Shown in pieces: positions 43,190 through 53,375 of a DNA stretch of 64,000 nt. The translations under genes and the position numbers were made by a program. The notes beneath the pieces were generated by a model. The model was not told where the DNA came from. It saw nothing but the letters and a program-made list of their open reading frames with translations, and made no database searches. Location of the stretch: assembly GCA_964030785.1 (NCBI GenBank), contig OZ034975.1:17895142-17959141 (forward strand), written 5' to 3'. How positions within the stretch are numbered: position 1 is the stretch's first letter; every line of letters starts with the position of its first letter. The stretch is from Siderastrea siderea (taxonomy: Eukaryota > Cnidaria > Anthozoa > Scleractinia > Rhizangiidae).

Positions 43190-43450
43190 GGAAGCCAGGA
43201 GGGGGGGAGAAAACCGACCCACCCCCCCCCCCGGAGAAAAGGGGGAAGGAGGTGTACGGGAGGCGGGAGAAGAGGGGGCGGGAAGTGGGATTACAAAGGT
43301 GGTGGGAAGCGGGAGCAGCATTGTGCAATATTTCGCAGTCGAAAAAAATGCAAAGAGGTGGGAGCCAACAAATACAGGGTGGGAACCCGGGATTGAAGGG
43401 TAAGGGAAGCGGGAGGTTTAAACCCCCCCCCCCCTGTCTCCCTCCCCCGC
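43190..43450. repeat. G-rich / C-rich low-complexity stretch
   Basis: Runs of ggggggg, ccccccccc and gggagg/gggaag phrases dominate. Open frames here are composition artefacts. Confidence 0.7.
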
Positions 43451-44204
43451 CTACTGCTTACAATGATTGAGAAAGCAGTCCGAGTTTTGTTGTTTGTTGT
43501 TGTTGCGGTTGTCAGTATAAATATAAAGCACGAATTGTTATTGTTTACAGTATAAAATACGAAATGTTGTTTTGCTGAAGTTAATGAAAACGGATTTCTG
43601 TGTTGATATATTTACATCTTGGGTACAAAGATTTTATTATTTAGTACAGAAAGTTTTCTTTATTATTTATATTACTTAGATTTGTCATGTTTTAATACAG
43701 TTTTCGAGTGGTTGTTACTTAGGGTGATGCTCCGTTCGTGATGCTCCGTTCGTAAAGCTGGTTGCTTGTAGTTATGTGTTGTACCAGCGACAACTGATTG
43801 TAGTTTGTACTTTTAAGAAGAGCAGACAAGAAACATTTTTATTGATTCCAGTTGGGAATGTAATGCGAAGACTCTTATTTATTGTTTTACAGGGGCCGTT
43901 TCCCGAAAGTCCCGTTTACTTTTCGGGCCTGGAAAGCCATTTTATGAGTGCACGGTTTACCTTAAAGTTTCAATTTTGTGTTGTTTTTTTTAACTAAGCA
44001 GTAAAATTGTAAGTTGAAAAAAAATTGAGCTGGTTTGCAGGCTAAGAACTATACCACCATGCTATAGATTGTGTCTTAAAGTATTGCTCCGGGCCCGAAA
44101 AGTTACCAGGACTTTCGAGAAACGGGCCCCATATATAAGAGCAATTTTGGTCAACTTTGGTTTTTTCCACAAGATAGTCAAAATTTTGCTCAGTGAAAGC
44201 GCAA
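43451..44204. other. Intron 1 of the P450 pseudogene, unassigned part
   Basis: Short inverted phrases (gggcccgaaaagt at 44092 and cttttcgggcctgg at 43919, each beside cccgtttact or cgggcccc) suggest a small TIR element around 43893-44132, but the boundaries are not clear. Confidence 0.35.
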
Positions 44205-44806
44205 TTAACCCTCGGACGTACAAGCAAAGTCACACCCCCACCGTGGTACAAGGGGGGGGTTGATGGACCCCTTGGGTTTTCGTTATGTTACAATATTTTG
44301 AAAACATTTCACCTTTAGTAGAAAGCCTGTGATGTGCTCTACAAGATGAGGTACATATTATGGGTTGCCGCGCTGCTGCGGGCCTGTGACGTCATTCAAG
44401 ATGGCCGCCATTTTGGGCGCCATATTGGATTTTACCGAAAATTAGAAATTGTCAAAAATACGTTAAAAATTGGAAATTTTTGATGTGGGACATGTAGAAT
44501 ATGACACAATTAAACATTTTGCTACTTTTTGTTGACATGTTTTGCATTTTTCACTTAAAATGGGTAAAAAACACGAATTTTTCTTCAAAAAGGGCTTAAC
44601 TACCTGCTACTTATGACGTCATATCTCGTTACCATAGCAACCGATTCTCAACAAACCTGTGTCAAAATGTGTCTTAGGGATATGCACACAGCTATTGAAA
44701 ACGGCAGGTCTGGATAATAATTCGTCTCGGAAAAATTCAATAAAAATCTTAGAGGAGGAGTGGCATCCACCACCCCCCCCCCCCCCTTGTTCGCCCCAGG
44801 GGTTAA
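44205..44806. mobile_element. TTAA-flanked TIR element
   Basis: The left end ttaaccctcggacgtacaag is mirrored by ttgttcgccccaggggttaa, with a poly-G/poly-C zone next to each end and TTAA at both edges. Noncoding interior of 0.6 kb. Ends resemble the TTAA element at 35649 (ttaaccc). Confidence 0.6.
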
Positions 44807-44994
44807 AATAATGTATATATATATTTTGTTCTTGAAGGATTTCATCCTCATCAGTATCCCATATTTTCATGCAAATTTAAGAAGAAATAGAATGTCGTAT
44901 TGTAAGAATGCTAACGCGTGGTGAAATTTGATAGAGAGCCGTTTGTCAATGGACGTAATTTGTCGACAGCTTGCGCCATGTTCTGTCGCAGTTT

Positions 44995-45225
44995 GGATTA
45001 CTTGCAGCCTTTCTTTCCACTCAGGGATAGTTGAGAAAAAAATACGCGTGAGCGAACGAAAAAATCCCCTGATGCGAGGATACGTGACGCACATGTGCGG
45101 AGGGTACACGAGTGGCTCACTACAAGCACGTTATGTTTGAACGCCGCAGGCGATTCCCTCGCTCGCGTGTTCTTTTTCTTCGAACATCCCATAGCAAATA
45201 GGAGACTGCACGTAGTCTATTGTTA
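44995..45225. mobile_element. Foldback MITE, full length
   Basis: The right end ggagactgcacgtagtcta has a decayed partner at the left (tggattacttgcagcc). The inner arms tcagggatagttgagaaaaa and ttcttcgaacatcccat are paired across a cgcatg-rich centre. Same family as 699, 26630 and 63229. Target duplication is not convincing. Confidence 0.65.
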
Positions 45226-45925
45226 GTTTGATGTAGTTCATGTTTTGGAATGGTGCAAAGTTTTCGCGATATCAGGCGTCTGCATCGCGCTTGTGGTAAA
45301 CATTTACGGACGCAATGCATGGATATCGGTGGGTGAGGGTGGGGGCGGAAAACAATTTCTCATCCAGTTGCTTGGATAAGAAACCACAACCACGATTTCG
45401 CCCATGGCATGTTACTTATACTAACCGCTAATCAAACACCTCTTAATGGCATGACGTATCTCCTTATGATCTTTCTCCACCTGCAGACTCACTTTGAATT
45501 GCCTCCTCCGCTGGACAGTTTATTGAGTCTGGCCCGGGGAGACCAATGGCGTCGTATTCGCATTATCCTGTCTCCTTCTTTCAGCGCTTTGAAGATGAAG
45601 CGAATGGTTCCGTTAATGAACCAGGCTTGCGACACTGTCATGAAGAAGCTAGAAAAAGTGGCGGATCAGAATAGAAGCTGTGACATTCATAAGTAATTTA
45701 ATGCTTGGTGTTTGTTTATAGGTTTACTAATTATTTTACGAAATGGAGTGGTCGAAACTCCCCTTACCTAACTGCCAAACTCTTTTTAGCCTTGTTGCCA
45801 GCAAATGTGAGTACTTCAAAATTTTTCCGTTAAAACAAATTGAGTGATTAATAAGCTAATTGGTATATTCAGGGAGTCTATAACTGATCGAACTCTTCAT
45901 CGATTGACTGTCAGACAGCTAACTG

Positions 45926-46045
45926 ATGGATGGATGGATGGATGGATGGATGGATGGATGGATGGATGGATGGATGGATCGATCGATCGATCGATCGATC
46001 GATCGATCGATCGATCTCTCGATCTATCTATCGATCTATTGGCTG

Positions 46046-46083
<38 letters not shown>

Positions 46084-46115
46084 TGACTGACTGACTGACT
46101 GACCGACTGACTGAG
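45926..46115. repeat. Compound tetranucleotide microsatellite
   Basis: (ggat)n, then (gatc)n, then (ggct)n and (gact)n in sequence within intron 2 of the P450 pseudogene. The functional copy has only a short gatcgatc run at 31760 in the corresponding intron, so the tract expanded after duplication. Confidence 0.97.
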
Positions 46116-46639
46116 GATATTAAGTGCATGTAACGCTGAAGGTGAGCCGGTGAAAATAAGGAAGATAGGTGGATACAGGAGACATGATGAATGAATGAAG
46201 AAAGTTTGGAGCAAAGTTAACAAACTTGACCATTTCCATTTTTAACTGTGCTTATTGGTTGTCACCTAGATATATCCAGTCACTAACCTTTGATATCATC
46301 CTGTCGACTGCTTTCGGCATCCAATCAGAATGCCAAACAAATCCAGATGATGCAGTCATGGCCCAAGTCTGTGCTGCTTTCCAAATCAGACCTTTGCCAA
46401 TGGCGATTATTGTCTTGTGTTCGCTTCTTCCTTATGGGAAAAAACTCAAGACGATTTTGTCGTCATGGTTGTTCCAAAACTTCCAAGGCATTTTGAATAT
46501 CACAGATCAAATGATAAGTGCATCGAATGAACATGGGGAATTCGCAGAAAAGGTAAAAGTGTATGTTTTTAAACAATTCTTATAAGATTTACCAATTAGG
46601 CGCAACTTGGCTAGAGCGGTGGCTGTTGCACAAAGACAT

Positions 46640-46645
46640 GATCAC

Positions 46646-46678
<33 letters not shown>

Positions 46679-46703
46679 TATTACTATTATCATTATTATT
46701 ATT
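46640..46703. repeat. (atc)n / (att)n microsatellite
   Basis: About twelve atc units followed by tatt/att units, in intron 3 of the P450 pseudogene. Confidence 0.95.
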
Positions 46704-47681
46704 TGTTTTTTTGGGCGAAGGGGTGAAATTTGATGTGATACTTTAAGAGAAGCCATTTTTGTCCCTTATAATCATTGTTAACTTGGTCTTAAATAAGGAG
46801 GGAGTTTGTAATGTTTTATCTTTTCTTAAAACATGCGCGATAAATTTAATTTTCGTACAAGTGTGTTTTTAAAACAGTTTGCAACCACTTCTCTTGACCT
46901 GAAAATCAAGTACAGAGAGCATAAAAGAGCCATTTTGTCACCGCTTCCCCCCAGGCATAGCCTCCCACCCCTCCGATGCCATTGGTCAGAAAGACCAGAC
47001 CCTTGTAAGGGAGTGGTCATTAATTATTGGGGGGGGAGGGCCGGTAAATTTAGGGGGAGGGCCAGAGTTTTTTGGGCTCCCATTTGGGGAGGATCACATG
47101 TTTTTGAGCATACGCTAAGGGAGGGTGACAAATGTTTGGGTGCCTGTTTTTACAACATATTTTTTTATATAAATATATACATTTCTTAACATAGGTCGAC
47201 TTCAACCGACCATTCTAGCTATGTTATGAAGCGTGCTCTGCCTAAGAAATGTCAGACCACTACCAGCACTCAGTACGCTTTGAATGTTGGCAGTTGTGGA
47301 CACTTCACAGGAGTGTGCGCATGCTTCATAATATAGCTAAAATAGTCCATCATCGACGTCTAGTTTGCTGAAGCTTGAACTCAATAAGAATCACTTAGAT
47401 CGTTTTGATTGGTCATTAATATAATGAAACAACAGATAGCAAAATTGAGGGATGTTGCATTTCCTTGTTTATACAATGCTTGTAAAAAGCTGGAAAACAT
47501 GCATCTCGTTATGTTATTCGGTAATAAATAAATCAAATAGCCACCATGGTCTCAAAAATAATATACTTTCGAGATACTTTCAAGATTTGACATGCTAACA
47601 GTAACAACAAAAAATATAAATGACAGTTTATCAGTTTAGACACCATGAATTTCATCACCATGACCTTCATCGCCATCACTT

Positions 47682-47930
47682 TCAACGCAACCTGATACCT
47701 GCATCGTCATCACCTTCGTAACCATCACCTTCAACACCATCACCTGCCCCATCATCAGCTTCGTTGCCGTCACTTTCATTGCCATCATCTGCAGCAGCAT
47801 CACTTACCCCGCCATCACTTTCATCGTCATAATTTGCGTCGTCACCACTTTCATTTCCAGCAAAACTTAAAAACCTTCGACGTTCGGACTTTCCAGTGTC
47901 ATCTAAAAGACTCCATCCTGAAGATATCAA
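47682..47930 (-). other. Asp/Gly-rich low-complexity open frame
   Basis: 82 codons dominated by DD, GDD and DGNESDGNE repeats, arising from (atc/acc)-type repeats on the plus strand. Possibly part of a nuclear acidic protein of the element, but composition alone does not prove coding. Confidence 0.25.
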
Positions 47931-48086
47931 CGCTGCGGCCCATTTCTTTTGTCTCTTTCCTAGTTGGATGACAATCTCTGTGCGTAAAACCTTTGTACAC
48001 GTCTTTCCTTCTGGCAGCTCTCCCGCAATCTTTCTTAAATCTCATCCATTTTAGCTAAACGCCTCACCTTTTTCAGTTTCTTCCTC

Positions 48087-49005
48087 TTGTTGCTATTCTG
48101 TTTACTTGATCGCGACTTCCTTTTCGTCGCAGAAAATGTGTGTTTAAACGCTGATTCGCAAGTTTGCTGCAGCTCGACTAGTCCAGAGCGTACACTGTCT
48201 AATTCCCTTTTCATAGCATTTCAATTCAAACAATTCGTCAAAGTCATGAGCAGTTTTGCGCCCAGTCAAAATCTGGCCAGAAGAGTGTATGGTTGTTTTG
48301 AGGTGTTCCTTGAGATCTTTTTCAAGCTTTTTAAGGGATGTTTCAATAGTTTCTATACACAGCAAGTTCTGCCTGATAGTTCCCGAGTCATGTGGCTTGG
48401 GTACATAATTTTCCCGAAGGAGAAATCCATCCTGCGAAAGGATCTTAAATTACAGATGTTATTTGCTCGGAGAGCGGAGAGTAGGGAGCGTGCAAACCTG
48501 CCGAGAGAGAAGCGGAAACGCTTTGAAGATTACTAAGATTACGAAGTCATATACAGGGAACGAAAAATTAAAAACCTGAAAGTTGCTGTACTGGACATGT
48601 ACATTGCTAAGCGGAAGTTGAAGCAATCAAAGGGGGACGTTAAAACGAGAAAAAGTGGATGTCATAACAGCAGACATCGGTAGGTCGCTGGTTCCCGATA
48701 GCCTTCAAGTTCCCAAAGACAGTGATAGCGGCGATGATGATAATGATGATGGCGATGATGACGATGTTGTGGTGCAGGAAATTGGAAGTGATATTGACGA
48801 TAGAGGGGATTTTGACGAAGTGTATGATAAAATTGAAGACGAAGGCGAAGCAGTTGTGGAGGAGGAGGAGGAGGAGAGCATTACCACACTTTTACAAGCA
48901 CACAACATGAACTGGTCGAATTTGCAGGACATGGAAGGGGGGAGCAAGCGCTTTGGATTTTTCATGACGGAGCGGGAAATTTCAAAGTTTCTATTTAATC
49001 ACTAG
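48087..49005 (+). pseudogene. Degenerate coding-like region with acidic C-terminus
   Basis: Open frames follow each other across frame changes: a stretch with ERANLPREKRKRFEDY to 48536, then YRERKIKNLKVAVLDMYIAK near 48555, then 48655-49005 with an acidic run (DSGDDDNDDGDDDD, VVEEEEEES) ending GFFMTEREISKFLFNH. The mix of basic and acidic blocks looks like a nuclear protein that has lost its frame. No family recognised. It lies inside the 47011-50372 element. Confidence 0.35.
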
Positions 49006-49235
49006 TCACCAGATGGTAAAAGAAATGCCGCTGCAAAAATAACTCTGGGATACTTTGAATGTCAAAATTTCAACCATTTGAATGTTTTCTTGGCAGCGTT
49101 TTTAAATACACACCTGACTTCATGTTTTTAAAGAGTTTATACTAATTCGGAACCAAGTTTACGTGGCTGCGCACTTGTGTCCAGGCACACTTTGCCACAG
49201 GTAATTTGCCGTTATCTTTAATACTTCTCTGAATT

Positions 49236-50122
49236 CAGGGGCGTAGCGTCCATTTACGCACGTACGCACGGGCGTACAGCTGAAATGCGAGAAAAATATA
49301 TTTCTATTGCCTGAAGACATTTTATCATTAAATTGTTATATCGTATCATAGTGATGCAACTTTATGTAAAATTTTTCATTATTTCATTACGAATGGAAAG
49401 AAACACTGTGAATAATAGTGTATGTCAATAAACGGATCACGTCTACAGCTATTACGAAGTGATACGGAGATCAATGGGAACGGGTTCAAAGCCGAAGTCA
49501 CAAGATGGAGGCACAAAAATGGAACGGAAATGATCAGCATGTAAGGCCAAAGACTTTGGTTGAGACTCTTGACCACGCAAACCCCCAGTTTTATCCCATA
49601 GTATATGTTGTGCTTGTAACATTGTTGACGTATCCTGTCTCAACATGCACTGCTGAACGTAGCTTTTGTGCTGATGATGAGGCTGAAAACTCCCCTTTGA
49701 AGTACCATGAGTGACAAGAGATTGAGCTCCCTTAATTCTACACATCCATAAGATCAAGGACGTTGACATTGACGGTGTAGTAACAGAGGTTTCCTGTCTG
49801 AATGGTAGACTTTGCTTGTGAACTGTCAACAATGGCGTCACCAATTTTTTCCTTTTTTTGTCATACTGTAGTATTCCGAAAACACTTATCCAATTGGCTG
49901 ACACATAAATAAAAAAAACAACTACTATTGCGTTTTACTATGTATTTATTTATTGAAAATGTCCCCCGAAAAAACGCAGAAAATGACATTTCGATTCCTA
50001 GACCCCAAATTTCAAAAGTTTCTGGGGGAGCATGCCCCCAGACTCCCATAGAGAGTGGCGCCTACGGCTCTCGAAATACTCTCTTCGTGCGTACAGCTTA
50101 AAAATCGCACGCTATGTCCCTG
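49236..50122. mobile_element. hAT element remnant nested in the larger TIR element
   Basis: The ends caggggcgtagcgtcc and, inverted, cgcacgctatgtccctg are hAT-like; both are followed inward by a cgtacagct motif. Possible imperfect 8-bp duplication (ctgaatt/ctgatta). Inside, 49505-49714 encodes the hAT C-terminal dimerisation motif (ETLDHANPQFYPIVYVVL, LLTYPVSTCTAERSF), and after a frame change IHKIKDVDIDGVVTE, the usual end of hAT transposases. The catalytic part is gone. Confidence 0.75.
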
Positions 50123-51379
50123 CTGATTAGCTCATTGGTATCTCACCATGAATTTTTCAAATTGTTCAAGTGTTCAAATTGACTTCCATGTTAGAACAAA
50201 TCGAATAGCGACCAATCCCATTTTGGGGGAGGGTCACAATTGTTTAGGCTGATCTTGTGTGGAGGGCCAAGATTTTTTGACCTTAGTTTGAGGGAGGGTT
50301 AATATTTTTGGGCCTTCCTTTGTGAAATTTTACCGGCCCTTCCCCCCCTCCCCCAATAATTAATGACCGCTCTCTAAGGAGTGTCCCGCCTATGAGTTGA
50401 TGCAACCCCCTTTCCCCACCCCTCCCCACTTACGTTTGGCGGAACACAAGCGAGGGAGGGGTTAGAGAGGTAGGGGGATGCTTATTATAAGGCCCTGCAT
50501 TTTCTTTTCCAAAATGAGTGTGGAACCGTGAAATGTACTAGCGTGAAAGCCCGTGCGAGTGTGTTGACGATGGAGAGACCAAAAAAGAGTTTGAACTACC
50601 ATCGATTGGTTGCAGTTCTAAGCTGTTCTCAAACACACAAGAATTGGCTTCAAACCACAAGGCAATGAGTCGTGGAGGCTTTTGTTCTCATCCTCGTTCT
50701 TTTGCTTTAGGACTTATTGCAGGTAATACTAAAGGCCAACACGCAAGGTTGCAAAAAACTCACTGATGATGAAGTTGCTGCCCTAAAAGCTGATACGTTC
50801 CAACAAGTGTGACTCTCAGTTTCTTTGACTTTCTTCTATCTGGCTATGGACCCTGAAGTGCAGGAAAAACTAATGCAAGAGATCGATAGTGTGTCGACTG
50901 AAACGCAGGAAATGCCATCCTATGAGACGTTCCATGAAATGCCTTTTCTTGATATGGTGATAGCGGAGACGCTTCGACTTTATCCACCAAGTGAGTAGAA
51001 AAATCTGAAAATTTAAAGTCGTTTCGAATTCGCCAATGCGTTTTCTTACTTCTCAAAGTTTCCTAACACATTCCAAAACTGGAATATGGTAATTGCTCTA
51101 GTCAATTCGTCATCTCTTTATCATCGTTGTTTCAACTTGGAAAATTTTGGACCTACCTTTTTAAGGACCTTTAAATTTGAGCTTTGTTAAACATGACTCA
51201 CACCAAAAAAAATTCTCCTAATATCGCTTGGGACGAAAACCTCTCAACCAAAGACAAGAATTTTGGAAAAATACAAGCTGGAAGTGGCGGCTGATACAGT
51301 CATCCCGCGCCGTATTAAATCGAACACTGGTCTTGTAATTGATGGTGGGATTAATCTTCTATTGAAATCACGCTGTTAA

Positions 51380-53100
51380 TTTTACAATCACCGTTAGCTG
51401 TCACTATGCTATTAAAGAGTTCATTTTTTAGGTGGGGTTAATTTAAGGGAATCCAGCTTGCTTACATAAAGTGCTTTCGGAATAAGTTGGGTTTTGTGCA
51501 ATTGGAACATGTGGAAGGGTTTTGTCAAACAATTTCTACGTTTTTGCGCCCAAACTGCATTGGAAATAAAATTAAACACCTTTTCTCTTGCACGAGTTCC
51601 TCCTAGAACACAGAGAGGAAAATAAGTGATTTCTTCAAAGGCAAAACAAACCAAAATAGTTTTTGAGCCCTAATTCCAATTCACGACTCATTTTTTGAAA
51701 TTTATTTATTGTTTTTTTTTTCTTCAAGTGGCATTCCATTTCCGAGGTCCTGGCCATCGTTAGCAAGACACTTATGTATAAAACTAGAAAAACTAGCAGA
51801 GTAGTTTATTACAAAGCTTAAAGAGTAATTTATTACAAAGCTTAACCATAGCTTTAGGGTTTCCTTTGATTCCAATACGTCTTTTAGCTTTTTAAAGCAA
51901 TAAACGTACTGAGTATGCGCAATAGGACAAGATTGTGACTTGAACTAAATGTCAATGTCTGTCATGCAAGCGTGTCTAGGAAGCAGTATTTCCTTAGTGC
52001 TGGAAAATAAATTGGAGAAAAGTAGTTTCTGTCCCGAGACTTTTATTCAGCATTGTTTGAATTTTAGTCCAACACAAAAAGGTCTATTTTATTTGCAAGG
52101 AACGCTATTTTCTTGGAGACGGACAGCAGATCCCATTAATTTTTAATGACTGTTTTCCTATTAATCCTTAAGGCTAACTGGTATCCGTAGAACAAGAATT
52201 TCTGGCCTGAGGTTATGAGGCTTTTTCTGATCTTTTTGACTGAGATCCTTGTAAAACCTGCGATATCATTTAATGATCGATCTTTTGAAGACCTTTTTAA
52301 TTACAGATTCTTGTGGACCTTGCATTGAAAGATCGTTTCAAAGATCTTTGCAAGAACCTCTTAAAGATCTTTTAATAACCTAAGTTACCTAAGTTAGAAA
52401 TCGACGAAAATTGACAGTTTAGTCCATACTTCCCCAGACAGTAACTATAAATGTATTACACACCAGAATTCTTGTAAGAGGGCTTTTATAAACAGAATTG
52501 TATCATGAGTTGTTAAACCAAGAAGACGAAATAAACGAAAGAACCAGTTTGTCAAGTTGTCTTCGTCTTGTAGGAGATTTATTCTCTTAAACAAGATCCT
52601 TCAGTACTAGTTTTGCTGGATCTGGCAATTGAAGGATTTTTTTCTATTTTTTTTTTATTAAAGATCTTTTTCAAAGATATCCAAAGTTCACTGAAAGATC
52701 GTTCCTTTTAAGGATCTTTGGTGTGTCTTTGAGAACTTTGAGACGGTCCTCAAAGATCCTGTGATCCCGTGATATTGCGATGTTGTCATAGCAACAGTTT
52801 TGTCGCCTCAGATCGTGCGAATGACATTTCCCTTTTGGGGGATTTATAAACATCACTCACTCCTTAACGATCAATGAGGAGACTTGCAGCTTATTTCACT
52901 GCCGTGTGTAGAACAGGTTTTTGCAATTATGATGCGCTAGCTAAGATTCACCCGTCATGATTCTCATATTATGACATAACGGTCAACGAAATTAGCAGAT
53001 CTTCTATTTTTTTAACGATTGTTTACATCTCAGAAGTTTGCATTTCTCCTATAAACTCATTTGATGTGCGAAGTTCCATGACTATCCTGGGACCATGGGT
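51380..53100. other. Intergenic between P450 pseudogene and GPCR
   Basis: No gene recognised. Between about 52220 and 52770 the heptamer aaagatc and its inverse gatcttt recur at least a dozen times in both orientations (for example aaagatcgtttcaaagatct), giving many possible small hairpins; this could be a decayed foldback element. Confidence 0.45.
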
Positions 53101-53375
53101 GAATTCACTCATTCACTCACTCATGCATGCATGCACATGCATGCATGCACATGCATACATGCATTCATTCATTCATTCATTCATTCATTCATTCATTCAT
53201 TCACTTATCTATCCGTTGGTTTGTTCGTCTGTTCATTTATTCAGGCATACATGGATGCTTTCTTTCTTTCTTTCTTTCTTTATTTATTTCTTTATTTATT
53301 TATTTATTTCTTCCTTTTTTTCTTCCTTTCTTTTTTCTTTCTTTCCTTCCTTCCTTCTTTTTTTCTCTTATCCTT
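53101..53375. repeat. Compound microsatellite at the GPCR 3' end
   Basis: (actc)n, then (atgc/acatgc)n alternating purine-pyrimidine, (attc)n, and (tttc)/(tta t)n tracts over about 275 bp, ending right at the GPCR stop codon region. Confidence 0.95.

Larger units (their letters stand above)
47011..50372. mobile_element. 3.4-kb TIR element with G-run ends, in intron 3 of the P450 pseudogene
   Basis: gagtggtcattaattattgg then a G-run and agggccggtaaa at the left is mirrored by ttttaccggcccttcc, a C-run and aataattaatgaccgctc at the right. Subterminal zones on both sides carry gggagggccaga/gggagggtcac phrases. The interior contains acidic open frames and a nested hAT. A flanking taagg is close to both ends, but not directly adjacent, so no target duplication is claimed. 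Confidence 0.7.
39742..51379 (+). pseudogene. P450 pseudogene spread over 11.6 kb by insertions
   Basis: Exon equivalents: 39742-40080 (exon 1, small deletions and a frameshift around 39912-39925, giving TAA after GNLR), 45487-45692 (exon 2, intact, 206 nt as in the functional gene), 46270-46552 (exon 3, intact, 283 nt), 50711-50990 (exon 4, 280 instead of 292 nt; the I-helix AGSDTTS is lost and a TGA appears) and 51256-51379 (only the last third of exon 5; the heme-binding Cys loop is gone). Splice sites are kept for exons 1-4. Intron 1 still shares text with the functional gene (tgtccaagtgtggca at 40537 versus tgtccaagtatggca at 30887). Introns 1 and 3 have been expanded by mobile elements. 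It cannot give an active P450. Confidence 0.9.
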
